Source of the DNA: Bombardia bombarda
Lineage: Eukaryota; Ascomycota; Sordariomycetes; Sordariales; Lasiosphaeriaceae
Length of the DNA: 64,000 nucleotides
NCBI GenBank assembly: GCA_030512295.1
Contig: JAULSR010000002.1
Location: 5,580,001-5,644,000 of the forward strand
Direction of reading: 5' to 3'
Both the position numbers and the translations under genes were made by a program. This document shows, piece by piece, positions 33,631-45,000 of the stretch (positions within the stretch are counted from its first letter, which is position 1; each line of letters begins with the position of its first letter). Under the pieces are notes generated by a model. The model searched no databases. It saw nothing but the letters and a program-made list of their open reading frames with translations, and was not told the origin of the DNA.

Positions 33631-34788
33631 GGTCGCTCACGCTCACTCTCCTTTTTACCGGTTCGAAATGATCCACGCGGTCCTGCTGCTGCCTTGGCCC
33701 CAAGACTAGCGCGCACACGTATGCACCGGTCTCGTAGAGTGGGATGTCGGGTCATGGGCGCCGGTGACGCTTGGGCAGGCGGGCGGCTTCGAGGTCTTGT
33801 CGGTTGCGGGCGAGAGGAGAAACAGATGGCTGCTGCTGCATCAACAATTTGTCAGATCAAACACATGAGGGAGAAATTGCGAACAAGACATGTAGACTAG
33901 TCTGGATGGTTTGTTGGTTGCGTGAATTGGAAAGACGGGCAATGGAAGCAAGGTAGGTAACTACGTAACTGGTTGGCAGGATTTCCATGTGGTTTCCAGG
34001 ATTACGTGCCCGCCGCCGCAGCGTGCCGTGCGTGCCATAATACAGGCCTAATGTTAGATATTTAGCGCATTCTCTGGGGGATAAGGGTCAGAGCCGGCCT
34101 GCCGATTTCAGATTGCAGATCTCCAACTCGGCTTGCACGGAGATGAGATGCGCTCGGTGGGTTTGCGTGCGTAGAACCAGCAAATAGGGAGTTGTGACAA
34201 GGAAAATTGATTTGATCTTTGCAATAGAAGCCGGGTAGACCCCTACTGTGTAGAAAATATTTTCGAAATTTCATAAGCTTTTATCTTGGACCCCTGTTTT
34301 ATTTCTTATATCAATGTTGGATTCCAGAAACCGATCGTCTGAAACAGTGACACCAATACCTACCTACCCCAACAATGTTCAGCCAACCAAGCCAAGACTG
34401 TAGGTACTATTCTCCATTTTGTCTCGACGACAGATTCCACAATCAAGGTCGAGGTGCATTGAAAGGTAACCGTAACCATGCTGTTAAACCCCCACAAGCT
34501 GCACGGGCAGAAGCATATGACAGTGATAGTCGAGAGTGACAGCCAACGATAAGTGCACAGTAACAGGATACGCGCATAACACACTGTCAATATCTGCTAC
34601 CAGTGACATGCACACCCCGTCTCCTCACGGCCACCACATGAGAGCTGGCCTGACCCCAACATCACACGTTCCATGTCGAAGAAAGCCGCCGCCACCATTG
34701 CTGTTATGGCCTCTGATGCCAACCAATCCAGGCAGTACCACCACGTAGTTGATTGAATCAAAAACCTTCAAAGCAAAACCAAAGCACA
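33631..34788. promoter_or_regulatory. Divergent region between the NIPA gene and the 515-aa protein gene
   Basis: About 1.16 kb, no supported gene. AT-rich stretch near 34240-34330. Probably both promoters. Confidence 0.4.
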
Positions 34789-36333
34789 ATGCCCGACAAC
34801 GACGGCGAGTCACCCCAAAACCCCTTTGTGCGCTTCAAGCAGCACATCGACGCCCGTGTCGGCGCCGGCATCCAAAGCCTCCTCGGCCTACCCTCGGTGG
34901 TCTCGCGCAACTTCAGCGTCGACCGCATGGAAACCGGGAAAACCCCCTCCACGCCCGTGGCGCTGCCCGCTGAGAATCGCGAACGCAACATCTACGACGA
35001 CAACACCAACGTCGACCAAGATGACGTCGAAACCAGGCTCGACCAGCTGCGCGGCGGCAGCTACCAAGACCACCTCGCGGCCTGGGACCTGTTCGCCACC
35101 CGCTCCGCATACTCGCCCCTGCGCCTATCCCAGGAACTCGGCTGGGCGCCCACGCCCAACGGGCTGCCGGCGCACTTTGACCCCGACATGTTCGACTGGA
35201 CCGACGCGTTCGAGGACCTCCTCGCCGCGAGCTCTGCCAAGCCCATGATGAGCCTCGCCTGGCGCTACATGCTCAACCAGCAGCGGCGCCACCTGATGGG
35301 CATGGACATGGGCGCCGGCGCCGACCCCGCCCGCCTGTGGCTCGACCGGCTGGACCACCAGGGGCTCACCGAGGTCTACTTCCCGCACCAGGACGCGCGG
35401 CACCGCTACCGCTCGCCCCAGACCATGGGCGAGTGGGTCGAGGCTCGCAGGAGGGAGGCGGCGCGCGCAGAGTATGCCGGCGTGCTGGGCTGGGACATGT
35501 CGGGCCCGCGGGAGTTTCCTCGGTCCCTGGAGCATCCAGAGGATGGGAGGGACCGGCGTGAGGATGGGGGTGGGCTGTTTCCCGAGCTGAATAGGGCGTT
35601 GAAGGTTCTTGGGAGAGTGCTTGAGGATGAGGTTGGGTCGTTGTTGTCTGGCGCACATAGTGGCGGCGAGGAGGAGAAGGAGGAAAAGCAGCGAGAGACT
35701 TCCGATTCGTCGTCGTCTGTCGTCCCGTATGGGGCTGATAAAGACCCTGACTTTGACAGAACTCTCAAGATTCTCAGCATGGTGTTTGAGGATGAGATCC
35801 CATCGCTGCTGTTTGGTCAAGGCCAGAAGAAGGAGCGGACAAGGTCTCTTCAGGAGGTGGATGCAGATGGTAGTGAGCAGCAGCAGCAAGACAAGTTGCA
35901 GAGCCAGACGGAAGAAGAGCTCTACTCGGTCATCCAGTCCGCCTTCCACGAGTCGGAGCGCTCCCTGTCTACCTTTATGAAGACTTTTGCCGAGGGCAAG
36001 TGGCGGGACGATGATCAGACCAGAGTCACAAAGCCGATTCCTGGTCAGTGGACTGGTGATGCCAAATTCGGCGAGACCAAGACCGTCACCAAGGAGGAGT
36101 TTGTCGACGAGAGTGGCAATGTTCATCTCAAGACGGAAGTAATCAAAAAGAACGCAGAGGGTCGGGAGACTTCAAGACAGACACACTACTCTGTTCGACA
36201 TGTCAGCTCTACTGGCACTTCTTCTCCAGAAGAGGTAAAGGAGACAACGACGGATAGTATTGCCCCAAAAGAAGTGGTACCTCGGTATGACGACGAGAAG
36301 GAGCAGAAGAAGGCTGGGTGGTTTTGGAAATGA
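34789..36333 (+). CDS. Conserved-looking fungal protein of unknown function with an internal duplication
   Basis: Intronless, 515 aa, start MPDNDGESPQNPFVRF in good context (gcacaATGCC). I do not recognise the family. The N-terminal 240 residues are ordered: a region with RFKQHIDARVGAGIQSLLGLP, then Trp/Tyr/Pro-rich segments (DHLAAWDLFATRSAYSPLRL; MMSLAWRYML). Two similar 22-25-residue blocks follow at about 264-288 (FPELNRALKVLGRVLEDEVGSLLSG) and 322-343 (FDRTLKILSMVFEDEIPSLL), separated by Glu/Ser-rich linker. A third weaker block may be EELYSVIQSAFHESERSLST. The C-terminus has alternating beta-like segments (KTVTKEEFVDESGNVHLKTE) and ends GWFWK. There is no signal peptide or transmembrane helix. 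Confidence 0.85.
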   Translation: MPDNDGESPQNPFVRFKQHIDARVGAGIQSLLGLPSVVSRNFSVDRMETGKTPSTPVALPAENRERNIYDDNTNVDQDDVETRLDQLRGGSYQDHLAAWDLFATRSAYSPLRLSQELGWAPTPNGLPAHFDPDMFDWTDAFEDLLAASSAKPMMSLAWRYMLNQQRRHLMGMDMGAGADPARLWLDRLDHQGLTEVYFPHQDARHRYRSPQTMGEWVEARRREAARAEYAGVLGWDMSGPREFPRSLEHPEDGRDRREDGGGLFPELNRALKVLGRVLEDEVGSLLSGAHSGGEEEKEEKQRETSDSSSSVVPYGADKDPDFDRTLKILSMVFEDEIPSLLFGQGQKKERTRSLQEVDADGSEQQQQDKLQSQTEEELYSVIQSAFHESERSLSTFMKTFAEGKWRDDDQTRVTKPIPGQWTGDAKFGETKTVTKEEFVDESGNVHLKTEVIKKNAEGRETSRQTHYSVRHVSSTGTSSPEEVKETTTDSIAPKEVVPRYDDEKEQKKAGWFWK

Positions 36334-36739
36334 AAGTAACAACGCAGCTATGCAGAATTGCTAATGTCACCACTCTCTACTCTCATCATCTTCACCTGCG
36401 TACTTTACTTACCTCCCTGACTTTCTAGCACAGATTGTTCATAAATGCATGTCTTCCGTACCTATCATTTATGGTTGAGACAACAACTACACGCAAGAGA
36501 CGAAAGCTGTATCAGGACTGATGCTACCTCGGTCTTGGTGGCATGCGCGATACCAATATGCTTCTAGATTGCGATGCATGTATACTATATCTCAAGAACA
36601 AACCAAGCCATTGGGTACTTATTATTGTTATCTAATACAAAATCCAACGAATTGATGCCATCTGTACTATCCATCCTTCTCTTGTCAGTCAGATAAACAC
36701 ACTAAATCCAAACACACCCCCCTTTCTCATACACATTAT
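36334..36739. other. Convergent 3' flanks
   Basis: About 400 AT-rich bases between two stop codons. Nothing recognised. Confidence 0.6.
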
Positions 36740-37457
36740 TCACTCAATCCTAACCACCCCCCTCCCCCTCCCCTTCCCCCTCCCCCTCCTCACAACCACC
36801 ATCCACCCCACAAACAACCCCCAAATCACCACCACGCTCCCCAGCCCCATCCCCGCCACGCCCCCAAACTGCTCCGGCCGGCTCCACACCGCCGCCGCCG
36901 CCCAGCGCCCAATCTCGGCCGCGCTCACAAACGCCATCTCCACCCCCGAGAACTCGACCCTGCGCCGCGCCGCCACCCGCGTCTGCACGATCTGCTGCAC
37001 CGCCATGTTATGCGTCCAATGACCAAGCCGGCTCAACCCCAAAAACACAAAGATCAGCACCGTGTACAGCGGGTACGCCTCCGCGGGGTTGACACCCTCA
37101 GGAAGCTTCGCCGGGATGAGCAGCAGGGCGGCGAAGCATGGCACGAGGAGGGCGAGCTGCAGGGTGACGCCGGTGAGGCCGAGGATGGCCATTGGGTCCG
37201 TCGAGGAGGAAGAGAGGAAGGAGGCGGCGAGGGGGAAGACGAGGGTCGAGGCGATCTCGACGGCCGAGATGGCGGTGCGGGCGGTGGTGATGAGCGAGAG
37301 GGAGTAGTGCCGCGTCAGGAGGTAGGTCGTCATGGGGCCTGACAGGGACAGCACGGAGAAGGACTGTAGGGCGGACGAGAGGGAGGCGAGGCAGGCAGAG
37401 CTGGAGAAGTAGAGGGCCAGGCTGCTGGTGGTCTTGGCATGATTCTCTCTGGCGGAG

Positions 37458-37506
<49 letters not shown>

Positions 37507-38645
37507 ATCCCTCTTCGTCATCTGCAACAGCACCCGAGTCAAGGTCCGAAGCAGGCCCCTTAGCCTCCCTCGCCAGCTTCAGCACGCTGCACCGCTCCCA
37601 CGCCGACCTTGCCGCCATGAGCTCGACCCCGACGGTGGCCAGGTTCACGACGGCCGTGACGGCCGCCAGACAAGCCGGGCTCGTGCGGATAGCAATGACA
37701 GACACGAAGACGGGCGCGAGGATCTTGGAGACGAGGTCGATGCGCCGCATGATGGCGTTGAGCCGGTGCAGCGGCGGCGACGACACCTCGGACGCCATCG
37801 TCGGCACCCAGTCGCGCTCCATCACCAGGTTGTTGCCGACCGCGCACATGCGCTCCAGGATGCCGAGCACCATGAGGATGGCGACGATGAGGTTCTTGGA
37901 GATGTGCATGTGCGGTGGGGTTGACGAGATGATGGCAGGAGGGAGTCCGTAGTCGTCCGAGTTTGAGTTAAGTCGGAGAGACTGAGAAGAGGAAGAGGAG
38001 GGGGAGAGAGGCGTCAGGAATAGGATGATCCACAGGATACAGCCGATAACAATCGCTGCGCGCTGCACGAGGATGGTGATTTTCATGGTGTAGAAGCGCG
38101 AGGCGTTCCTGTCGACCCAGCGGCCGATGGCGGGCGAGAGCAGGAGGGTGGCTCCGTTTGTCAGGATGCCCCTTTCCATCCCCTCCAAGTTAGAACAGAC
38201 ACACAGATGTGGAAAAAAGGGGGGAATGCATACCTAATAGACGTGGGCAACAGCGAATGCGGAAATGCCTTGGCGAACAAAAGAATCTAAACAATCCATT
38301 AGCCACCAAAGTTCGCCATGTCCCAGAAAGACAAGAATTCAACTTGCAACCGTAAACTCATAACTCCTCATGTTCCACGTAGACAAGAAATGCGAGACGT
38401 AAAGCCGCCAGAGCAGCCCCTTTCTGATCGAAATCTCATCCTCTACCTCGTCTACTCCCCCATCCCCAGTATGAACAACATACTAGACGTCAAAAACAAA
38501 ATAATTAGCTTTATCTTTTCGAAACCAAAATGAAAGGTGAAGAATCAGACAGGGGCCAACAAACACTATCGTCAACGTCGCTCAGCAGCGGCGTCTGCTC
38601 CTCGCTACCACTACTGGTACTGCTGCTTCTGTCTTCTGGACTCAT
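36740..38645 (-). CDS. Ferroportin-family (SLC40) metal transporter
   Basis: Membrane exporter homologous to ferroportin. Probable exons: 38645 to about 38580, about 38480-38348, 38286-38234, 38171-36740. Only the last three are well supported. The proposed start MSPEDRSSSTSSGSEEQTPL gives an acidic lead with a TPLLSD motif. The first helix exon reads LLWRLYVSHFLSTWNMRSYE, the family signature, continuing in a 53-base exon (ILLFAKAFPHSLLPTSI) and then RGILTNGATLLLSPAIGRWV. The last exon holds about ten hydrophobic helices, with WERCSVLKLA in a cytosolic loop and a (Val-Ala)7 tract from a hexanucleotide repeat. The intron between the second and third exons best fits a GC donor (gcaagt). Iron transport is inferred; a vacuolar or plasma-membrane site is not resolved. 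Confidence 0.8.
37461..37502. repeat. (GCAACA)7 coding microsatellite
   Basis: Seven perfect hexamers in the ferroportin-like gene, read on the minus strand as alternating Val-Ala. Being 6-base units, length changes keep frame. Confidence 0.9.
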
Positions 38646-39216
38646 CTCATCTCACGCTTAAACTAATAATTCCCAAGTGATAATTTATCCCCCAAAAAAA
38701 AAAAAAAGAACAGGCCTGAAGCGTATCCGCAATGCATATAAGTTTAATCGGCCACGCCTAATAAGGTATTTGCTCTCGTGAGCAATCAAGCATATGCAAA
38801 CCAAAAAAAGTTGGAGATAAGTCAGTCAGTGAATGAAGTGAAGCGGATGAGGGGAACCAACTGCCAAGATGACCATGCATTCCTCAGCCCTGGCTGGAGT
38901 GATTGCTTGGCAGTGGGCCAATCACCATCCTGTTTTCGGCCAGACCTTTTTGCATATTTCATAGGTAAACACCATCCATACCATTCTCAACTGTATCGCA
39001 CCCGGCTCCAACTAATCAAGCATAGCACAATGATATAAACATCATGGACCAACGCAATGGGTGCAAAATTAGTTCGGCATAACAAAATAAAACTATCCTC
39101 AAAAATGATTGTACCCGCGAATGGCTAAGGTAAGGTAGGCATGAATGTCGATAGGAGAAACGCTCTACATCCACTATGTTCAAACATAAAAAAGAAAAAC
39201 ATCCCCATCCACCATC
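38646..39216. other. Upstream of the ferroportin gene, downstream of nop4
   Basis: About 570 AT-rich bases with a poly-A run near 38694-38706. No gene. Confidence 0.5.
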
Positions 39217-41616
39217 CTACTTCCGGCTGCCCTCCTTCTTCTTACGAAGAGCCCGCTTCCTCACAATAATCTTAGTTCTGAGCGCAAGCTTAGCATCGGC
39301 ATCCTTCTTGACAGCCTTGCTAGGTGGAGCACCACCACTGCTCTCTGGCTTAGAATCCCCCCTGCCTTGCTGCTGCTGCTGCTGCTGCTGCGCCGGCTTC
39401 CCATCTCTCCCACCCTTCTCAGGCTTGCCACCACCCCCCTTGCCCTTCTTATCCGCCCACTTCCCCTTGCCCTCCTTCTGATTCCTGTTGGTAAAGCTCT
39501 TCGGCTTAGGCCCCGGGTTCAGCTTATACTTGTCCTCCATTGTCTTTCTCCTCTGCACAACATTGGCGTTCTCAATAGCGAACTCGACAATCAGCCTCTG
39601 CGTCTTGCCGGCCTCGTTCTTGAGCGGGTGCGCGTTCAGGTAACGCAGGCCCATGAGCGCCCAGCGATGGGACGAGTACTCGATGAAGCCGTAGCCTCTG
39701 CTCTTGCCGACAGCGACGGACTCGTTGATCTTGGTACCTTCCTTGGACTCAAAGACAATCTTTGCCTGCGTGACGATACCCTTCTTTTTCTCTCGCCTGC
39801 GCTTCTCCGCCTCCTTGCTCTCGGCACCGCCTCTGGCGTTCTCCTCCTTGGAGATGGGCAGTCTGCGGCCCTCCCTGACGTCCTTGGCAAAGCCGACGAT
39901 GGCCTCACGGGCCAGCGCCTTCAACTCCTTGGACGTCATGTTGCGCGGGATGTTGCGCAGTGCGAGACGGGTCAGACTCAGATGCAGACTGGGGTTGGAC
40001 TGGATCATCTTCTTTCGTTGCTTCTCGCTTGCGTCTCTCATCTGGATTTCCGTCGGGGCAAGCTTGGCGTAGAGGGGCGAGCTGCTCGAGATTGTGCCTT
40101 CGTTCAACAGGAACAGCTTTCTCTTGTCTGTGTCTTGCTTGTTGCGGCCTCTGAGCCCAGTCGCCTCCAGATGGCTGGCTTCTTCCTTGTTTACGGCCTG
40201 CGTAACCTGCAGAATTCGGCCATCGAGCGTGTACTTGCCGTCTGGATCGACCGTCTCATCTTGCAGGACAGAGTGCTTGCCAAGGGTCGGGTCGATACGG
40301 CTTCGTGGCGCGGCCTTCAGGCACGTCTGGGAGTCTTCGACGTTGAAGAAGCACACAAAAGCGGTACCAGCTGGGCGGTCCATAGTCCGGTCCATGACAA
40401 CACGGGCATATCTTACGGGGCCAAAGGCAGAGAAGTGAGCCTTGAGCGACTCATCGGTTGCGGTGTATGGAAGATTGCGGATGAAAAGGGTCGACGAGTT
40501 GTCGGTTATCTTCTTTTTGGGCGCCTCAGTCTCGACATCAGCGCCACCTTCGGAATCGGAGTCGTCATCCTCAAATTCGCCCTCAACCTCGCCCTCAAGC
40601 TCCTCATCTTCATCCTCATCGTCATCCGAAACCTCACCCTCGCCATCATCACCCTCAGCCTTGTCGTCCTCTTCGTCTTCAGTATCCTCCTCAGACAGAT
40701 CGTCCTCATCCTCGAGGTTCTCGTTACGGTTCATGAAGAAATTTGCCAAATCCTGCTCTTCTTCAGTCAAGGGCTTCTCATCTTTGTCGTCCTCATCGTC
40801 ATCATCCTCCTCCTCGGGGACTTCCTCCGCATCCCTGGCCTTCTTGCTCTTGGAGCTCTTCTTGGCCGAGGAATCCTTGGCCTCCTTGGGCTCGGCGGGT
40901 CCCTGCTGCTGGCCCCACGTCTCCTTGTCCACAGCCCAATCCACAGCAATGGTTCGTCCATCGACAACCGTGCCGTTGAGCGCAGCCATGGCGTTCTCTG
41001 CATTCTTGCGGGCACGGAGAGTGACGAAGCCGAAGCCAGAGAGCTTGCCATGGTCATTCGGAAGATCGGCGAACCTGACCTTGCCGTATTTCTTGACCAG
41101 ATCCTCCAGCTGCTGCGAGGTCTTGATGCTCCAGGGCAGATTGCGGATAATGAGCTTGGGGGCCTTGCGGCTCTCAATCAGATACTCCTCACGCTTGGCC
41201 TTCTCCTCGGCAAGCTTCGCCTGGCCGGGGGTCTTTGTCTTTTGGCCCTCGCGCTGTCTGGGCTGGGCAATGTCGAGGCGCAGCTTGCGGCCGCCGAGGA
41301 CCTTTCCGTTGAGCTTCTCCTTGGCCTCGACGGCATCGTCGGGGTCGGTGAAGGTGACGAAGCCGTATCCCCTGGAGATCTTGCTCTTGGGGTCGAGGAC
41401 GACGGTGGCGTGCTTGACGGGGTAGTGTTGGGAGAAGTATTCCGTCAGGGCCTCGGCTGTGGCATTGGTGGGCAGCGAGCGGACGAAGAGGGAGCGGTTT
41501 GTGTCGACGCGGGCCTTCTTGCTTGGGGGGTTGGCCGCCCTTTCAGCGACATCCTCTACCGCGGCCGGTGCGCCCTCGGAGTCGCGTTGACGCTTCTTTG
41601 ATCTTGTTTCGCCCAT
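39217..41616 (-). CDS. nop4: Nucleolar RNA-binding protein NOP4 (RBM28-like), four RRMs
   Basis: Needed for pre-rRNA processing and 60S subunit assembly. Intronless, 799 aa from the ATG at 41616 (context gaccATGGG); an upstream in-frame extension begins with TTG and is not used. RRM1 spans about 42-117 (SLFVRSLPTNAT; RGYGFVTF). RRM2 spans about 153-228 (KLIIRNLPWSI; GFGFVTL). A long acidic linker (about 265-365) follows, then RRM3 from about 376 (LFIRNLPYTAT; GTAFVCFF). The fourth, divergent RRM begins at LALRNIPRNMT and includes RGYGFIEY. The C-terminus is Lys/Gly/Gln-rich and ends RALRKKKEGSRK, a nucleolar-type basic tail. It is head to head with cnd3, 465 bases apart. Confidence 0.96.
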   Translation of the reverse strand: MGETRSKKRQRDSEGAPAAVEDVAERAANPPSKKARVDTNRSLFVRSLPTNATAEALTEYFSQHYPVKHATVVLDPKSKISRGYGFVTFTDPDDAVEAKEKLNGKVLGGRKLRLDIAQPRQREGQKTKTPGQAKLAEEKAKREEYLIESRKAPKLIIRNLPWSIKTSQQLEDLVKKYGKVRFADLPNDHGKLSGFGFVTLRARKNAENAMAALNGTVVDGRTIAVDWAVDKETWGQQQGPAEPKEAKDSSAKKSSKSKKARDAEEVPEEEDDDDEDDKDEKPLTEEEQDLANFFMNRNENLEDEDDLSEEDTEDEEDDKAEGDDGEGEVSDDDEDEDEELEGEVEGEFEDDDSDSEGGADVETEAPKKKITDNSSTLFIRNLPYTATDESLKAHFSAFGPVRYARVVMDRTMDRPAGTAFVCFFNVEDSQTCLKAAPRSRIDPTLGKHSVLQDETVDPDGKYTLDGRILQVTQAVNKEEASHLEATGLRGRNKQDTDKRKLFLLNEGTISSSSPLYAKLAPTEIQMRDASEKQRKKMIQSNPSLHLSLTRLALRNIPRNMTSKELKALAREAIVGFAKDVREGRRLPISKEENARGGAESKEAEKRRREKKKGIVTQAKIVFESKEGTKINESVAVGKSRGYGFIEYSSHRWALMGLRYLNAHPLKNEAGKTQRLIVEFAIENANVVQRRKTMEDKYKLNPGPKPKSFTNRNQKEGKGKWADKKGKGGGGKPEKGGRDGKPAQQQQQQQQGRGDSKPESSGGAPPSKAVKKDADAKLALRTKIIVRKRALRKKKEGSRK

Positions 41617-42081
41617 GGTCTGGTAGTTGTGGATATGTTGACAAAAAGGGTTAATTGTCAAAAGCAAGTTACCAGCGAATCAATGAGAAACAGCAGCCAC
41701 GGCCAATTCGAGGAAAAAAAAATCGAGACGAGCAACGATAAGCTTCCTTATCGTGCTGGGTAGTAAAGTGGGGCAGTGTTGCCTGCACCACTCCTGTCCT
41801 GGCTGGTCCATGCACATTTTCACTCGAGGTTTGGAGCTTGCTCAGGAGGGCCCCTCCAAATTTCACATTGACGCTAGTCTACATATGGAAATTTCCCAAG
41901 TAAACAAACAACCGTCACGGCCAAATGAACCAACCACCCAAGCCATCTTTCCCTTAGATATCAACATCTCCAACGCCAACCATTATCTTGGCTCCCCTGA
42001 TCGATATCAGCCACGCCACGGCTCTAATCCAAACACTAAACCCCCAGCAGAAACTAAAAAGGCAAAAAAAAGGCTCCGAAT
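41617..42081. promoter_or_regulatory. Bidirectional promoter of nop4 and cnd3
   Basis: 465 bases between two divergent ATGs. No TATA box or other motif I would commit to. Confidence 0.5.
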
Positions 42082-45000
42082 ATGCCTGCGCGAGCCTCGA
42101 CGAGGACCTCGCGCGCATCGACAGCGTCGCGCGCGTCAGCAGCGCCGTCCACAGCCAACCTCGACATCCCCGCCGAGACACCGGAAAATGAGCTGCGCAC
42201 CCAGGTCGCGACCGTCTTCCGCGAAGCCCAGCGGACCACGGCATCCCACCGGAAACTCGCCGTGACGCTGCGCAAGATCCAAGAAACATGCTGCTACGAA
42301 CCCACAAGCGTCAAGAAACCGACCGCGGCGGCGCATGACTTTGACGAGGACGACTTCAACACCGAGTTCGTCCGCTGCGTGCTGCGCGCCATGCCCATCA
42401 GGAAGAGCGAGGGCGTGGGCGAGAAGACGATCCGGTTCATCGGCCTGTTCCTGCGCCACTCGATCGAGAAGGACAACGAGGTGCTGGGCGAGGCCGACCA
42501 GGACGCCAGCACCATGCCCGAGACGCCCAGCACGCGCCTGACCGCCCTGCTGATGGACCAGGTCCTCCCGCTGCTCACGGCCAAGGACAAGTTCGTGCGC
42601 TACCGCTCGACCCAGCTCATCTCGCACATCATCAACTCGCTCGACGCCATCGACGACGACCTGTTCCAGAAGCTGCGCTCCGGCCTCCTCAAGCGCATCC
42701 GCGACAAGGAGGCCATGGTGCGCGCCCAGGCCGTGCTCGGCCTCGGCCGCCTCGCGGGCAACCAGATGGAGGCCGAGCCCAACTCGGACGAGACGACGGC
42801 GGACGAGGGGGCCGATTCCAATGTGGGCTTGCTGGAGAAGCTGCTCGAGGTGCTGCAGAACGACCCGAGCGCTGACGTGCGGCGGTCGCTGCTGGTCAAC
42901 CTGCCCATCCTGCCCAAGACGCTGCCGTTTCTGCTGGAGCGCGCGCGCGACCAGGACGCCCAGACGCGCCGCGCCGTGTACTCGCGCCTGCTGCCCGCCC
43001 TGGGCGACTTCCGCCACCTGTCGCTCTCTATGCGAGAGAAGCTGCTGCGCTGGGGCCTGCGAGACAGAGACGAGAACGTGCGCAAGGCGGCCGGGCGGCT
43101 TTTCCGCGAGCGGTGGATCGAGGACTGCGCGGGCACGCCGCCGCCCGCCGAGGGCGGTCTGCCCACCGAGGTGTCGCCGCCGAGCATCGACGCGCTCCTG
43201 GAGCTGCTGGAGCGCATCGACGTGGTCAACTCCGGCGTCGAGAACGGGGTCGCGCTCGAGGCCATGAAGGGCTTCTGGGAAGGGCGACCGGACTACCGCG
43301 AGGCGGTCGCGTTCGACGACAACTTCTGGGAGACGCTCAGCGCCGAGTCGGTGTTCGTGGCGCGCAGCTTCAACGACTTCTGCCGGACCGAGGGCAACGG
43401 CAAGTTCGAGTCGCTCGTCGAGGAGAAGCTGCCCGAGGTGACCAAGGTGGCCTTCTACCTGGAGCGCTATATCAAGGTCCTCATCGACGCGGTCCGCGAG
43501 AACGAGGCCAACGAGGCGGACGAGGACGAGGACGAGGAAGGGGACACGGTCGAGCAGGAGTTCATAGTCGAGCAGCTGCTGCACATTGTCCTGACCCTCG
43601 ACTACTCGGACGAAGTCGGCCGCCGTAAGATGTTTGCCCTTCTGCGCCAGACCCTGTCGATCCCGGAGCTGCCCGACGAGGTGACCAAGCTCACCGTCGA
43701 CGCGCTGCGCGACATCTGCGCCCCCGACGCGGCGGGCGAGAAGGAGTTCTGCAGCATCGTGCTCGAGGCCGTCGCCGACGTGCACGACACCATCGCCGAC
43801 GAGCAGGCGGGCGGCGACGGCGACGACGAGAGCTTCCACTCGGCCAAGTCCGAGGTCAGCAACGACAGCACCCCGACCAAGGACGGCAAGTCCAAGAGCC
43901 CCGAGATCTCCGAGGAGGAGGCCGCCCGCAAGGCCATCAAGGAGATCCTCATCAACATGAAGTGCCTGCACATTGTGCAGTGCATGCTCTCCAACGTCGT
44001 CGGCAACCTGCAGCAAAACGACCACCTCGTCTCCATGCTCAACAACCTCGTCGTGCCCGCCGTCCGCAGCCACGAGGCCCCCGTCCGCGAGAGGGGCCTG
44101 CTCTGCCTCGGCCTGTGCTCCCTCCTCGACCGCTCCCTCGCCGAGGAGAACCTCACGCTGTTCATGCACTTCTTCAGCAAGGGCCACACGGCCCTGCAGA
44201 TCACGGCGCTGCACATCCTCACCGACATCCTCAACGTCCACGGCGCGCAGCTGCTCTCGGCCAACCCGACCCTGCAGCGCGTCTACATCAAGGCGCTGCG
44301 CTCCGGCTCCAAATCCCCAGAGGTGCAAGCAGCCGCGACAGTCGCCGCCTCCAAGCTGCTCCTCGGCCGCGTCGTCAGCGACCACGACATCTCGGCCGAG
44401 CTGCTCAAGACACTCGTCGTGGCCTACTTTGAGCCCGCCAGCGCCGACAACCAGAGCGTGCGCCAGGCGCTCAACTACTTCCTGCCCGTGTTTTGCTACT
44501 CGCGGCCCGAGAACCAGGACCTGATGCGGTGCGTCGCGCTGGACGCGCTGCACACGCTGTACAACGTGCGCGAGGGGCTCGACGACGACGACGCGGATGT
44601 CGAGGACGAGATGGTCAGTCTGTCGGCCATTGGCGCGTGTCTTGTTGACTGGACCGATCCGAGGAAGTGCTACTCGCCTGGCGTGTCGTCGGCCGAGGCG
44701 GAGAGGAAGATGGTGAGCTCGGATGTGCATCTGGATCTGGCCAAGGATATTCTGGAGAAGCTGCGTGGGAATGTGAACAGTATGTTATTGCCTTACCCCC
44801 CACCCCCCCCCCTACTGGTTCCACTGATATCTCTATCTTCTTTAAAACTTTTTGCATTGCTAACCACACAAAACTTTTTGCATTGCTAACCACACAAAAC
44901 TTTTTGCATTGCTAACCACACCATTCCTACCCTTACAGAAGAAGAAAAGAAAACCATCGGCACCCTCCTGGGCAAGCTGTACATCTCGCCCGCCTCGTCC

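Noticed and set aside
34753..34788. Earlier start for the 515-aa protein
   Set aside because: The first codon there is TTG; the ATG at 34789 has a good context.
35125..36126. 333-codon minus-strand ORF opposite the 515-aa protein gene
   Set aside because: Shadow of the plus-strand frame, which has the better start context, composition and internal repeat structure.
39367..41601. 744-codon plus-strand ORF opposite nop4
   Set aside because: It mirrors the conserved four-RRM NOP4 frame. The Leu/Val/Ile-rich translation arises from antisense acidic and basic codons and has no domain or promoter of its own.
41617..41667. N-terminal extension of NOP4 starting at 41667
   Set aside because: The first codon is TTG, not ATG; the ATG at 41616 has a strong context and matches the family start.
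42136..44730. 864-codon minus-strand ORF opposite cnd3
   Set aside because: It is produced by the extreme third-position G/C bias of cnd3. The translation is His/Val/Glu-rich low complexity with no family resemblance.
44844..44921. Possible CRISPR-like array
   Set aside because: Copies are directly adjacent without spacers, lie inside an intron, and the genome is eukaryotic.
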